DNA of 64,000 nt from Enterococcus sulfureus ATCC 49903 (GCF_000407605.1 NZ_ASWO01000001.1:372001-436000), one strand, 5' to 3'. Counted from the stretch's first letter, positions 8,348-17,445 are shown. Program-made: numbers and translations. Notes: generated by a model from the letters alone, not told the origin.

Positions 8348-9112
8348 TCACAATTTACTTTTTTTCAATACAAGTACCGTCCCATAAATAAATAAGACCA
8401 CACTTATACTAGTCGTAAGCAAAGGACGGATCCATACTGTTTTTGAAACTTCCCCCGTACGTAAAGGAGCGCTTTGTGTGAGTAATGCTAAAGGGGAATA
8501 ACTTTTTCCTTGATCGAAAAATTGAATCAGGTATAAACAAATCATGACCAATACGACACCTAAGATCCCACCAAATGATTGTTTAGAAAGTGCAGATGAG
8601 AAAATCAAAACTGCGCTCAAAAATAATCCGAATGCTAAGATGCTAAATCCAGCAAGAAGCGGATGCGGGCTATACTCATCAGGAAAATAATAGACAGTAT
8701 AGCCATACGTTACGCTAAACGATAATCCAATCGCTACACACCAACATATAAGTACTGTAGTAAATTTTGCCAAAACATACTGACTTCGTTTCAACCCCTT
8801 GATCATCAGGGGTAATAATTGATGTTGCTGGATTTCATGTTGGATGATTTGGCTAAATAGCAATGCAAATAAATACAACCCGATTTGCGTAATATTTTTA
8901 TCAAATTGCGCCCAAGAATCTAAAGAAGTCGGTTTAGGCATCGTATTTGCGACTTGCTTCCCTAGTGTATTTTCTATGATCAGTGGAGTTAATTTAGCAG
9001 TCAATGGATTCATGATACCCATTACAAAAAATAAACTGATCAATAAAACAAATTTTTTCGTCCGCCAAAGTTCAACCGCTTCTTTGCGTGTAACGATCCA
9101 CCACTGTCTCAT
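8348..9112 (-). CDS. ABC-2 type transporter permease (YxlG-like)
   Basis: A 254-residue membrane protein with about six hydrophobic helices and an N-terminal cytoplasmic lead MRQWWIVTRKEAVELWRTKK, typical of ABC-2 permeases. It overlaps the upstream ATPase gene by 4 bp. The order regulator, PLDc_N protein, ATPase, permease resembles yxlEFG of the Bacillus sigY operon, with an XRE regulator in place of the sigma-factor genes. The substrate is unknown; such units often export or sense peptides or antimicrobials (inference). Confidence 0.85.
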   Translation of the reverse strand: MRQWWIVTRKEAVELWRTKKFVLLISLFFVMGIMNPLTAKLTPLIIENTLGKQVANTMPKPTSLDSWAQFDKNITQIGLYLFALLFSQIIQHEIQQHQLLPLMIKGLKRSQYVLAKFTTVLICWCVAIGLSFSVTYGYTVYYFPDEYSPHPLLAGFSILAFGLFLSAVLIFSSALSKQSFGGILGVVLVMICLYLIQFFDQGKSYSPLALLTQSAPLRTGEVSKTVWIRPLLTTSISVVLFIYGTVLVLKKSKL

Positions 9113-10032
9113 GCTGTAACCTCCAAAAATAATTGTTCAAGCGATGATCGACAAAGTTGATAACTCTCAAAATACAACTGATGCTGCTGAACAAATGCTA
9201 AAAACCAACTTAAAAACTGTTCACTCGTCGTTTGATAAGATAGTGAAACAACTTGTTCATTCTGTACGCTCTTTATATTCTGGCTATCAAGTGTTTGTAA
9301 AGCCAGTTCCCATTGTTTGATTTGTGTCGTGGGTATAAGGACTTCCACTCGCTTTTGTTGATGGGCCTGTTTTAATTGTTGAAGATTCCCATGACAGACA
9401 ATTTTGCCTCGATCTAACATCGCGACTTGATCACAGATCCGTTCGACATCTTCTAAAATATGAGTGGAGAAGATCACCGTCGTATGTGGACTTAAAGAAG
9501 CCAATAGCATCAAGATCTCTTCGCGGCCTTTAGGATCTAATGCAGAAGTGGGTTCATCACAAATTAAAATCTTGGGATCTCCCAACAGTCCTTGAGCGAT
9601 CGCTAAACGTTGTTTCATCCCTCGTGAATATCCTTTGATTTTTTTTCGATCACTATCTAAACCGACTGTTGCCAATAATTGAGGAATTTGTTCTTTAAGC
9701 TGACGTGTTTTCATCCCAGAAATTTGCCCACAAAGCGTAAGGTATTCTGTCGCTGTTAAATAAGAATAAAATGTTGGAACATCTGGAACATAGCCAATTT
9801 CACCAAGCGCATACGTATAACCAAAAGAAATCGCGTGATCCAATACGTCGATCGTCCCCTTATCTGCGGCTTCTAACCCCAAGATCAAGCGCATCGTTGT
9901 GGTTTTTCCTGCACCATTTTTTCCTACAAATCCAAAAATACTGCCTTTAGGGATCGCTAACTCTAATTGATCTAAAATCGTCGTGTGGCCATAATGCTTG
10001 GTTACCTGTTGTAAAGTGATCACTGAATCCAT
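9109..10032 (-). CDS. ABC transporter ATP-binding protein (YxlF-like)
   Basis: A 307-residue ATPase starting MDSVITLQQVTKHYG at 10032. The start is fixed by GGGAGGA about 6 bases upstream; the longer frame to 10113 lies inside the preceding gene. Walker A GKNGAGKTT, signature YSRGMKQRL, Walker B ILICDEPTSALD and H-loop IFSTHILEDVE are all intact, so it should hydrolyse ATP. Its start codon shares one base with the stop of the small membrane-protein gene (TGATG), indicating translational coupling. Confidence 0.92.
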   Translation of the reverse strand: MDSVITLQQVTKHYGHTTILDQLELAIPKGSIFGFVGKNGAGKTTTMRLILGLEAADKGTIDVLDHAISFGYTYALGEIGYVPDVPTFYSYLTATEYLTLCGQISGMKTRQLKEQIPQLLATVGLDSDRKKIKGYSRGMKQRLAIAQGLLGDPKILICDEPTSALDPKGREEILMLLASLSPHTTVIFSTHILEDVERICDQVAMLDRGKIVCHGNLQQLKQAHQQKRVEVLIPTTQIKQWELALQTLDSQNIKSVQNEQVVSLSYQTTSEQFLSWFLAFVQQHQLYFESYQLCRSSLEQLFLEVTA

Positions 10033-10241
10033 CAGTCTTCCTCCCGACCAAACACAAAGTAAAGTATTGGACCTATCATTTGAAGAAAAATGACGATCAT
10101 TAACCAACTCCATCGATTCAAAAAGCGGTAATGTGTTTGCTTAAAAACACTCACTACAGCCGCAATCATCAGTCCAAATTCTAAAAGCAACAAAGGAATA
10201 AATAAAGGGAGGTTCTCAAAGAAAAACTGTGTGTTTGACAT
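10032..10241 (-). CDS. Small membrane protein with PLDc_N domain (YxlE-like)
   Basis: A 69-residue protein with two hydrophobic helices separated by a short loop containing KQTHYRFLNRWSW. The helix pair ending GPILYFVFGRE matches the PLDc_N (phospholipase D nuclease N-terminal) family, which occurs alone in YxlE. It carries no catalytic HKD motif. It sits between the XRE regulator (1 bp away) and the ABC ATPase (1-bp overlap), so it probably serves the transporter as an accessory or sensing subunit (inference). Confidence 0.8.
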   Translation of the reverse strand: MSNTQFFFENLPLFIPLLLLEFGLMIAAVVSVFKQTHYRFLNRWSWLMIVIFLQMIGPILYFVFGREED

Positions 10242-10242
10242 A

Positions 10243-11358
10243 TTATTGACCTTCTTCCATCAAATTAGTTAAAGTAGCTCTTATTTGTTTCATCTCAAGT
10301 AACGTGTCGTAAAGTGAAAATTGTTCTGAATGTAGGACTTGCTGGAGATCACGAATCGCTAAGTCTTGTGCGCGTAACGTTTGGTTTCCTAGAGCTTGTG
10401 CCGTCAGCCAGTCGGTTACTCGATCAAAATAGTCATCTCCTGAAAAATCAAAACGAAGTCCCTCTGCTGAAAGAAGATGATCGAGCCGTAACAAACTTTG
10501 CTTTATCGCTGTAGTATCATGAAATGCAACTTGTCGCATCAATCCACTCAGATAGACATTCAATACAAGTGCTGGATTTAATCGCTCGATATCAAATATG
10601 TCGATTATTTGGATAAACCGATCGAGTGTTTGCGCGACGATCTCACTAGTTTGTGCAACATTGATATAGCTAACCCCTGTTTGTAAACACATCATCATCT
10701 GCTGATAAATGCTGCACTGTGCCACTTCTACTGCAGATTCTAACTCTTGTTTGTGCTGAAATGCTGACACGATCAAATGATCCGTTGGTAAAATCGGTGT
10801 GATCGTATTTCCTAAAAGTGTTAAGACAGCATCGTGGTCGCCAATCGCCAAATCGCAATAGGCCTCTAACGTTTTTGCCTCGATCACAAGATGGATATCA
10901 TGTGGATGTTGCTGAACTTGTTGAAATAATCTTTTAGCATATTCAATATAATCGATTTGTGGACTCGTTGTTTGTTTAGGTAAACGATCACTGTGGTTTA
11001 AGATCAAAATCCCCACTTGCAATAAGAACGCTTCACAAGAGTAATATTTTTTGATTAATTCTTCAATCGTTGCCCACGTTGTTTGACTATCTTCGGTCTG
11101 CAAACTTTGTTTTAAAGAAAAACAGATCCGTTGAATCTCTTGTACAGAAAGTTCCGGCTCATAACTTAACAATTCATCGATCGTACAATGAAAATAAGCC
11201 GCTAGAATTGGTAAAAGTGTAATATCTGGATAAGTTTGACTACTCTCCCACTTTGAAACAGCAGCTTTGCTAACTCCAACAAAATCCGCTAGTTGCTGTT
11301 GTGTCAGCTTTTTTTCTTTACGTTTGAGTTGGATCACGGTTCCTAAATTTACTTTCAT
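10243..11358 (-). CDS. XRE family transcriptional regulator with long C-terminal helical domain
   Basis: An N-terminal helix-turn-helix (about residues 7-60, with LTQQQLADFVGVSKAAVSKW) is followed by roughly 300 residues of helix-rich sequence that may be TPR-like. I start at the ATG at 11358 (371 residues), where AGGTGA precedes at 8 bases; the longer frame adds an unsupported leader. As first gene of the four-gene unit it likely controls the PLDc_N protein, ATPase and permease behind it. The large C-terminal domain is where a peptide or ligand would bind in related RRNPP-like regulators, but I do not see a family I can name with certainty. Confidence 0.8.
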   Translation of the reverse strand: MKVNLGTVIQLKRKEKKLTQQQLADFVGVSKAAVSKWESSQTYPDITLLPILAAYFHCTIDELLSYEPELSVQEIQRICFSLKQSLQTEDSQTTWATIEELIKKYYSCEAFLLQVGILILNHSDRLPKQTTSPQIDYIEYAKRLFQQVQQHPHDIHLVIEAKTLEAYCDLAIGDHDAVLTLLGNTITPILPTDHLIVSAFQHKQELESAVEVAQCSIYQQMMMCLQTGVSYINVAQTSEIVAQTLDRFIQIIDIFDIERLNPALVLNVYLSGLMRQVAFHDTTAIKQSLLRLDHLLSAEGLRFDFSGDDYFDRVTDWLTAQALGNQTLRAQDLAIRDLQQVLHSEQFSLYDTLLEMKQIRATLTNLMEEGQ

Positions 11359-11452
11359 TTGTTTCACCTCTTCTTCTTTAGTGTAAGAGGCTTCTTTGAA
11401 AAGTGCAACGGAGAAAAAGTTAACTTGTACTGTCAAAAGTTAACTGAAAAGA

Positions 11453-11485
11453 TACAAAAAAACACACCCGCAATAACGGGTGTGT
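11453..11485 (-). terminator. Intrinsic terminator after MFS gene
   Basis: ACACACCCG (11462-11470) pairs with CGGGTGTGT (11477-11485); the minus strand continues with a T-run. Confidence 0.85.
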
Positions 11486-11491
11486 CAAAAA

Positions 11492-12712
11492 TCAAATCAA
11501 TGGATCTTCATGTAAGGCTTGAGTCAATTCAGCTTCTGCTTCTTCATTCGTTAAGAAGAACTTACGGAAGACGATCAACAATACGATACCTAGTAATACC
11601 ATAAAACTAGCTAAATAAAACGCATGTGCACCACTCCAACGTTCAGCAATGCGCCCAGCAATAAATGGTGCTAGTGATCCACCAAAGAAGCGGATAAAGC
11701 TATAACTAGAAGAGGCGATATTTCGTGGAATATCTGGAATCTCCATCGCAACAGTCGTCATTAATGTATTGATGATCCCTTGGAAGAAACCTGCAATGAT
11801 CAATGCCGTGGCTACCATACTAGAAGATTCTGCTCCAAATCCAATTGCGGCTAAACAAATAAAGAAGCCTACCATCGCAAGAATGATCGTCGCTAATGTT
11901 CCGATTTTGCGCTCGATTCGGGTTGCTAAAAAGATCGACGAAATCGCAAGTAACACGCCCCAACCAAAGAAGGTAAAGCCTGTTTGTAATTCAGTAAAAT
12001 CTCCCATTAAAAATGGCGCATAGGCTAATAATGTAAAGAACCCAAAATTATACAGTAATGCAATTAATCCTACCCCACGCAATTTAGGTTGTGCTAAAGC
12101 TTTCACCCCTGCAAAAAATCCTACATGTGCTTGTTTTTCAGAAGTTTCTTTTTTCTCTTTTAAGAAAACTGTAATGGCTAAAAATGAGATCGTCATCAAT
12201 GTCGCCACACCAATAAAAGGAAAACGCCAAGACATCGACCCTAGCGAACCACCTAATAATGGTCCAATCGACATTCCAAGTCCCATTGCGGCTTCATAGA
12301 TCATGATTGCACGTTCAGTTTGTCCAACTAAAATCGTCACGATCGCCGATAGTGCAGTTGAAATAAATAGCGCATTCCCAAATCCCCATCCAGCTCTAAA
12401 ATAAATCAAAGCATCGATCGACTGCGACATCGCGCCTAATGCAGAGAAAAGTACAATAATGACTAACCCTGCCATCATCGTTTTTTTAGCACCGATTCGA
12501 CTCGAGATAAATCCCGTAAACAACATAATAATTCCTGTAACCATCAAATAACTTGTAAATAATAACGTCGTTTGTGCAGGTGTTGCTTGTAATTCGTGCG
12601 CGATTTTATTTAAAATCGGATCTACTAATCCAATCCCCATAAACGCGACCATACTTGCAAAAGCAACCACCAATGCGGCTTTTGGTACCGCGGTTTTTTT
12701 CTGTGTATCCAT
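11492..12712 (-). CDS. MFS transporter, DHA1-like (probable drug efflux)
   Basis: A 406-residue major facilitator with twelve predicted helices. The loop 2-3 region ISSRIGAKKTMMAG fits MFS motif A, and helix 5 carries GLGMSIGPLLGGSLGS, the motif C pattern of drug:H+ antiporters. Start at the ATG at 12712, with GGGTG 9 bases upstream; the GTG at 12724 is inside that ribosome-binding site. A PadR regulator lies just upstream on the same strand, a common pairing for inducible efflux pumps. The substrate is not predictable. Confidence 0.85.
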   Translation of the reverse strand: MDTQKKTAVPKAALVVAFASMVAFMGIGLVDPILNKIAHELQATPAQTTLLFTSYLMVTGIIMLFTGFISSRIGAKKTMMAGLVIIVLFSALGAMSQSIDALIYFRAGWGFGNALFISTALSAIVTILVGQTERAIMIYEAAMGLGMSIGPLLGGSLGSMSWRFPFIGVATLMTISFLAITVFLKEKKETSEKQAHVGFFAGVKALAQPKLRGVGLIALLYNFGFFTLLAYAPFLMGDFTELQTGFTFFGWGVLLAISSIFLATRIERKIGTLATIILAMVGFFICLAAIGFGAESSSMVATALIIAGFFQGIINTLMTTVAMEIPDIPRNIASSSYSFIRFFGGSLAPFIAGRIAERWSGAHAFYLASFMVLLGIVLLIVFRKFFLTNEEAEAELTQALHEDPLI

Positions 12713-12787
12713 AAATGTGTTCACCCTTTCAGGAAACTATCGTACGCTCATTTTCACCAAATGTCAATAATTACATATTTTAAAACA

Positions 12788-12828
12788 AAAAAAGAATGAA
12801 TCGATTCAAATGATCGATTCATTCTTTT
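12788..12828 (-). terminator. Intrinsic terminator after the PadR gene
   Basis: GAATGAATCGAT (12794-12805) and ATCGATTCATTC (12813-12824) form a 12-bp stem with flanking A and T runs. It overlaps the stop codon of the PadR gene and separates it from the MFS gene. Confidence 0.8.
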
Positions 12829-13349
12829 TAACGTAGATAGGCCTCGATTTGTTCTCTCGCCCATTCACACCACACGACTTCTTCTTTACACAATCGAATC
12901 TTACGATTGATCACCAGCATGCGACTAAATTCTTTTTTACGGTTTTCACCTAATTCTTCGACCGGCACGTATAATCGTTGGTATTTTTCTAAAAGATTTA
13001 GATAATAAATTTTACGATTATCGATCAAATGCTGTACTTGCGAATCGTCGATCAAAGAGAGTGCATATAATTTTGCTAAAAACTCATCTTTTTGGGTAGG
13101 AGGCTTATTTTCTTCCAGGATCCAAGGCTTTAAGCTGACTTTCCCAGCTTCAGTGATTGCATAGATTTTTGTTTTGCCATCTGGCGTATCCACGATCTCA
13201 ATCAGACCTTCTGAGCGTAACTTTTTCAGTACTGGATAAATTTGACTATGATGGGCTTCCCAAAATAGCTGGAGATATTGCTTGATCTCCTGTCCAGACA
13301 ACGATTTGCGTACTAGCATTGCCAACACGACATAGCTAATCGTACTCAT
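12828..13349 (-). CDS. PadR family transcriptional regulator
   Basis: A 173-residue protein with the PadR winged helix at the N-terminus: YVVLAMLVRKSLSGQEIKQYL, then WEAHHSQIYPVLKKLRSEGLIE and a wing with KIYAITEAGK. The C-terminal half (about residues 90-173) fits the Vir_act_alpha_C dimerisation region. Shine-Dalgarno GGAGGA precedes the ATG. It probably represses itself and the MFS pump behind it, possibly releasing DNA when the pump substrate binds (inference from family behaviour). Confidence 0.9.
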   Translation of the reverse strand: MSTISYVVLAMLVRKSLSGQEIKQYLQLFWEAHHSQIYPVLKKLRSEGLIEIVDTPDGKTKIYAITEAGKVSLKPWILEENKPPTQKDEFLAKLYALSLIDDSQVQHLIDNRKIYYLNLLEKYQRLYVPVEELGENRKKEFSRMLVINRKIRLCKEEVVWCEWAREQIEAYLR

Positions 13350-13480
13350 GGTAAATTCCTCCTTATGCTAAATTCCCCTTCATTCTACAAAAGACTTGTA
13401 AGATTTGCTAGTTTTTTCACTATGTTTTAAGAAAAATATAGAAATCTAGACCAATTAATAGAAAAAACTTTACTTTTCAA

Positions 13481-13525
13481 AAAAAAAAGAAAAACTGTAG
13501 CTACCGTTACAGTAGCCACAGTTTT
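13481..13525 (-). terminator. Intrinsic terminator after DUF4767 lipoprotein gene
   Basis: A 14-bp stem of AAAACTGTAGCTAC (13491-13504) with GTAGCCACAGTTTT (13512-13525, one wobble), followed on the minus strand by a T-rich tract. It overlaps the end of the coding region. Confidence 0.8.
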
Positions 13526-14249
13526 AATTTACGATAGTTGCAAAACCATTTCTTAAATCACTATTTTCTGTTTCCGAAACATGTAAATAATTCTCAGCAT
13601 TTCCTTGATTTTGCATGGTGATCAATACATAAGGTTGACCATCTTTGATCGTAAAGAAATAAAAATGCTTTTTAAAATCGGGTTGTGTAGGCGCATCTGA
13701 ATAAGTCGCTACAACAGCATACTCTCCACTTGATGCTTGACCAGTCTCTGACCATTTTAATGTGATCGGTGTATTATTTAAGGCTGCTTGAAAACCACCA
13801 TTGCCATTTTTTAATGCAGAATCAGGTAATTGTGCTCCATAAAAATCGACATTGTTTCCTGGAGTATATGCTTGATAGCTCTGTTGCATCACAGTCCCCC
13901 AACTTGCCATAAAAGTAGCTAATTCCTGGGCTTTTTGAGCGTTCCATTTTCCTGTTACTGGAGCAGTAGTCGAGCTAGAGCTGGTCGATTCTTCGCTCAT
14001 TTTTTGGATATTTGCGTCACGACTAGTCGTATCTAGCGTAGATTCCGTTTTCGAATCCGTACTGGTTTGGTTTGTAGTTGAGTCAGAAGAATCAAAACTG
14101 ATTTCTTCTAATGCAATCGATTTTTCAGTCGTGGTACTGGTGGTACTCGTACTCATTGTTGTGCTTTGTGTTGTAGTTTGCTTTTGTTGACAGCCAGTCA
14201 ATACACATCCAGTACTTACCACCATCAGACCTAGAATCCATTTTTTCAT
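13524..14249 (-). CDS. DUF4767-containing lipoprotein
   Basis: A 241-residue protein with a signal peptide and lipobox VLTGC (Cys at residue 20), then a long Ser/Thr-rich linker of about 75 residues. The C-terminal domain starts WNAQKAQELATFMASWG and contains QSYQAYTPGNNVDFYG, the DUF4767 pattern. It should be anchored to the outer face of the membrane. Function is unknown. It has its own terminator; the upstream YccF gene is on the same strand 44 bp away. Confidence 0.8.
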   Translation of the reverse strand: MKKWILGLMVVSTGCVLTGCQQKQTTTQSTTMSTSTTSTTTEKSIALEEISFDSSDSTTNQTSTDSKTESTLDTTSRDANIQKMSEESTSSSSTTAPVTGKWNAQKAQELATFMASWGTVMQQSYQAYTPGNNVDFYGAQLPDSALKNGNGGFQAALNNTPITLKWSETGQASSGEYAVVATYSDAPTQPDFKKHFYFFTIKDGQPYVLITMQNQGNAENYLHVSETENSDLRNGFATIVN

Positions 14250-14293
14250 CGATTCGCTCCTTTATACTTTTTTTTAGTATAACACAATCTTGC

Positions 14294-14662
14294 TTAGCGA
14301 ATCGTTCGAATCTCTGCGCCAAATGGAGTCAACGATAAACGGGCTAACTTTAACGATTGTGTTGCAAAAGGGATTCCGATAATCGTGATCATCAATAGTA
14401 CAGCACTGATCAAATGACCGATCGCTAAAGGAATACCTGAAAAAATCAACCATAAAATATTTAATAGTAACGAAGTTCCAGAATCGTGATAGACCACAAC
14501 TTTCCCAAATGGTGCTAAAGAAAGTGAAGCAAATTTAAAACATTGTAATCCGATCGGAATTCCAATAATGGTAATGCACCATAATATTCCAGCAAGACAC
14601 CATGAGAACGCTCCGATCAATCCACCAAAAATCATCCAAATCAAATTTCCTAAACAGCTCAT
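14294..14662 (-). CDS. YccF family membrane protein
   Basis: A 122-residue protein made of two copies of the YccF domain: GNLIWMIFGGLIGAFSWCLAG with ITIIGIPIG in the first half, and LNILWLIFSGIPLAIGHL with ITIIGIPFA in the second. Four hydrophobic segments place it in the membrane. Function is unknown. It lies 19 bp behind the DUF1002 gene and may be co-transcribed. Confidence 0.85.
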   Translation of the reverse strand: MSCLGNLIWMIFGGLIGAFSWCLAGILWCITIIGIPIGLQCFKFASLSLAPFGKVVVYHDSGTSLLLNILWLIFSGIPLAIGHLISAVLLMITIIGIPFATQSLKLARLSLTPFGAEIRTIR

Positions 14663-14681
14663 CGCACACCCCTACTTTTCA

Positions 14682-15671
14682 TTATTGAACAATCGATTCT
14701 TCTGTCGGTTGTTCGTCATTTCCACCAAACATTCCAGTGATCGAAGACCAGATACCACTAAAGAAATCTTTGATTTTGGTCCACAATCCTTTTGATTTTT
14801 CTTCGATTTGTTGTTTTGCATTGCTTAAATCCAACTGGTTGACAAAATCACTTAAAATATTGTTTTCTTTCATCGAATCTACGACTGACGTTAACTCATT
14901 TAATTGATCGCTCGTGATGATATCTTTCAATCCATTATTGGCTAAAGCATCTTCAACGGCTTGCTTGATATCTGCTTGAGTCAGGTTTTCTCCTTTTGCC
15001 GTTTGTTCGGCTAAAGTCGTTTTTGCTTCTTCTTGGGCTTTATTCAATGCTTCATCTGAATAGCCTGCTTTATCTTTGTTTTGTTCGGTAATTGTTGCCA
15101 ATACTTCCATTTCATCTTGCGCGACCTCGACACGTTTTTGATCGATAATCCCACCAGATTCTTCAACGATTTTATACACTCCAGCTAAAGCACCCGATCC
15201 ATCGATCGGTACTGCTGAAGCAATCGTTAACTTGGCATCACTGATTCCAGCTGTTAACGCAGCATTTTGGTATTGTGCGGCTGTGATCTTGGTAATATTT
15301 TCAGGTGTGGCAATATCAACTGTGATCCCATCATTTTTATCTGCTGTTTGCATTCGAACTGAACTATATACTGCCCATTGATCGGTAAACCCATTTCCTG
15401 GTAAGTATTTGACTAGATCAGCACCTGTCGTTTTATAGATCGGCGTTTCACCTTTGATCCCTAATTTATCTAAAGTATATGTTTCTTGTTCGCTTGTTAG
15501 CGCGTTTCCAATAGCTACAGCATTGATCTGCAATCGTTCCATCCCGCTAGCTTCTGAGGTTGTGGTAGTCGATGTAGCCGTCTCTTGTGCTAGCACTTGT
15601 GGCGCCATTGTTGTCACTTGCGTTGTAAGTAATACGGCAGTTGCCATTGTAATCATGATTTGACGTTTCAT
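14682..15671 (-). CDS. DUF1002 domain secreted protein (YpuA-like)
   Basis: A 329-residue protein with a cleavable signal peptide (first about 28 residues, ending VLAQE). It has the DUF1002 core: INAVAIGNALTSEQ, a YLPGNGFTDQWAVYSS segment, and a helical C-terminal half with NGLKDIITSDQLNELTS. The last 40 residues contain a short hydrophobic stretch (SGIWSSITGMFGG). It is exported and of unknown role; Bacillus YpuA is the nearest named relative. Confidence 0.8.
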   Translation of the reverse strand: MKRQIMITMATAVLLTTQVTTMAPQVLAQETATSTTTTSEASGMERLQINAVAIGNALTSEQETYTLDKLGIKGETPIYKTTGADLVKYLPGNGFTDQWAVYSSVRMQTADKNDGITVDIATPENITKITAAQYQNAALTAGISDAKLTIASAVPIDGSGALAGVYKIVEESGGIIDQKRVEVAQDEMEVLATITEQNKDKAGYSDEALNKAQEEAKTTLAEQTAKGENLTQADIKQAVEDALANNGLKDIITSDQLNELTSVVDSMKENNILSDFVNQLDLSNAKQQIEEKSKGLWTKIKDFFSGIWSSITGMFGGNDEQPTEESIVQ

Positions 15672-15777
15672 TCTGATATCCTCCGACTGTATTTCTCTTT
15701 TCTTATTCTTAGTGTACTATACTTCTATTTTCCTCGCCTACATCTTATGCCTGATTTTACTGAATCTTTCTTTTTGA

Positions 15778-15835
15778 TTGATAGACCAACGTGACAAGTT
15801 TATTAGTTGATAAACCGATTTCAAACCTCTAGACT
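15778..15835 (+). promoter_or_regulatory. Candidate promoter(s) of the aspartate decarboxylase gene
   Basis: Two partly overlapping candidates on the plus strand: TTGATA (15778-15783) with 17 bp to TATTAG, and TTGATA (15807-15812) with 17 bp to TAGACT. The second would place the start almost at the ribosome-binding site, so the first is more comfortable. Confidence 0.35.
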
Positions 15836-15856
15836 AGAAGAAAAGGAGGGATTTTG

Positions 15857-17425
15857 ATGGATAATAATGAAGAAAAGCAACTTGAATCTTTGGGCGCTTT
15901 TGAGATCAGTGATCGTCTGATCGCCCTTGCAAAAGAAAAAGCAACACAACCTTTTTTTAATGCTGGCCGTGGTAATCCAAACTGGGTCAATGCTCGTGCA
16001 CGATTAGCCTTTAATCGCTTGGTGGAATTTGGATTAACGTATGAACAATCAGATGATCGTGAGTTGGTGATGGTGCCTACGACGAATATGACCGACGCAT
16101 TTTTAGACTTTCTAACAGCATCCAAAACCGATCAATTCTTATTACAGTCATTACTTTATGTAGAAAAAACATTTGCTGTATCAAAAGAAGCCATTCTACA
16201 AGAATGGCTTCAAGGTGCTTTAGGTGACAATTATCCTGTCCCTAGTCGAGTATTGCCGATCAGTGGACAAATCATCTCCACCTATTTGAATCAAGTATTG
16301 ATCAAAGATCCAACATTGACAAACGATACACTCGTCTTCCCAACAGAAGGAGGTACAGCAGCAATCGTTTATATTTTCCAAACCCTTAAAGAAAATTTTC
16401 TATTGCAAAAAGGGGATAAGATCGCCATGAACACTCCGATCTTTACTCCCTATTTACAAATCCCTAAACTAGAAGAATATGAATTAGTCGAAATCGATGT
16501 AGCTGCGACAGAACACAACAACTGGCAATTTGATCCAAAAGAACTCGATAAACTACTAGACCCAACAATCAAAGCCTTTTTTATCGTCAATCCATCAAAT
16601 CCTGGAGCGAAAGCTTTTTCAAAGGCCGCATTAGACAAGTTACAACAGATCTTGATCCAACGCCCTGATTTGATGATCCTAACCGATGATGTATACGGTC
16701 CTTTTGTGGAAGATTTTCAATCTGTTTATGCCATCGCACCGCACAATACGTTGTTGGTCTATTCTTACTCTAAATTATTTGGTGCAACCGGTTGGCGTTT
16801 AGGTGTCATTGCTGCACACAAACGCAATGTTTTTGACGATCTATTGCAGACATTATCTTCTGAACAAAAACATGCTCTTCATAAACGTTATGAGATCGTC
16901 ACGACAACACCAGAATCATTGGCGTTTTTAGATCGTATCGGTGCCGATTCACGATCTGTTGGCTTGTATCATACTTCAGGTCTTTCAACACCACAACAAA
17001 TCATGGAAGTCTTGTTTAGTTTGACACATCTACTCCATTTAACACACGATCCTTATGTCGCCGATGCACGACAGTTGATCGCCACACGTTATCATGACTT
17101 GATGCACGCCTTGCAACTAGCAGAAGACGAAGATCCACTCAATACGAAATATTACACGCTGATCGATGTGTATCGATTGGCTGAAACTAAATACGGAACA
17201 GCTTTTGCAACGTATCTAAAAGAAGCGTTCGAGCCTATCGATTTTCTATTACGACTTGCACAAACAGAAGGTGTTATTTTGATGGATGGTGTAGGATTTG
17301 GGACAAAAGCTGGCGAAGTTCGTGTCTCACAAGCAAATTTAGCAACCGAACGCTATGAAAAAGTAGGCAAACGTATCTTGAGTGTTTTAGATGACTATTA
17401 CGCACAATACAAAAAAAACCACTAG
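15857..17425 (+). CDS. asdA: Aspartate 4-decarboxylase (bifunctional aspartate aminotransferase/L-aspartate beta-decarboxylase)
   Basis: A PLP fold-type I enzyme of 522 residues, longer than ordinary aminotransferases and matching the AsdA/AspD length. It has the AsdA-like N-terminus (FFNAGRGNPNWVN) and the PLP lysine in YSYSKLFGATGWRLG (about residue 306). It converts aspartate to alanine and CO2 in the cytoplasm. The ATG at 15857 follows AAAGGAGGG by 6 bases; a TTG one codon earlier is too close. In many lactobacilli asdA sits beside the aspartate:alanine antiporter gene aspT and yields proton motive force. No aspT is seen here, so the exchange partner must be elsewhere or absent. The stop codon lies inside the terminator stem. 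Confidence 0.9.
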   Translation: MDNNEEKQLESLGAFEISDRLIALAKEKATQPFFNAGRGNPNWVNARARLAFNRLVEFGLTYEQSDDRELVMVPTTNMTDAFLDFLTASKTDQFLLQSLLYVEKTFAVSKEAILQEWLQGALGDNYPVPSRVLPISGQIISTYLNQVLIKDPTLTNDTLVFPTEGGTAAIVYIFQTLKENFLLQKGDKIAMNTPIFTPYLQIPKLEEYELVEIDVAATEHNNWQFDPKELDKLLDPTIKAFFIVNPSNPGAKAFSKAALDKLQQILIQRPDLMILTDDVYGPFVEDFQSVYAIAPHNTLLVYSYSKLFGATGWRLGVIAAHKRNVFDDLLQTLSSEQKHALHKRYEIVTTTPESLAFLDRIGADSRSVGLYHTSGLSTPQQIMEVLFSLTHLLHLTHDPYVADARQLIATRYHDLMHALQLAEDEDPLNTKYYTLIDVYRLAETKYGTAFATYLKEAFEPIDFLLRLAQTEGVILMDGVGFGTKAGEVRVSQANLATERYEKVGKRILSVLDDYYAQYKKNH

Positions 17426-17440
17426 CTTCCTAGTGGTTTT
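17411..17440. terminator. Bidirectional terminator between asdA and the GH85 gene
   Basis: CCACTAG (17419-17425) and CTAGTGG (17430-17436) close a CTTC tetraloop, with A and T runs on both sides. It can end asdA on the plus strand and the endoglycosidase gene on the minus strand. Confidence 0.85.
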
Positions 17441-17445
17441 TTATT

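Noticed and set aside
5376-12712. A SAM riboswitch or T-box in front of the methionine-related genes
   Set aside because: The mmuPM leader is too short and has only the palindrome. No T-box or S-box sequence features are visible there, nor in front of metG (53032-53195).
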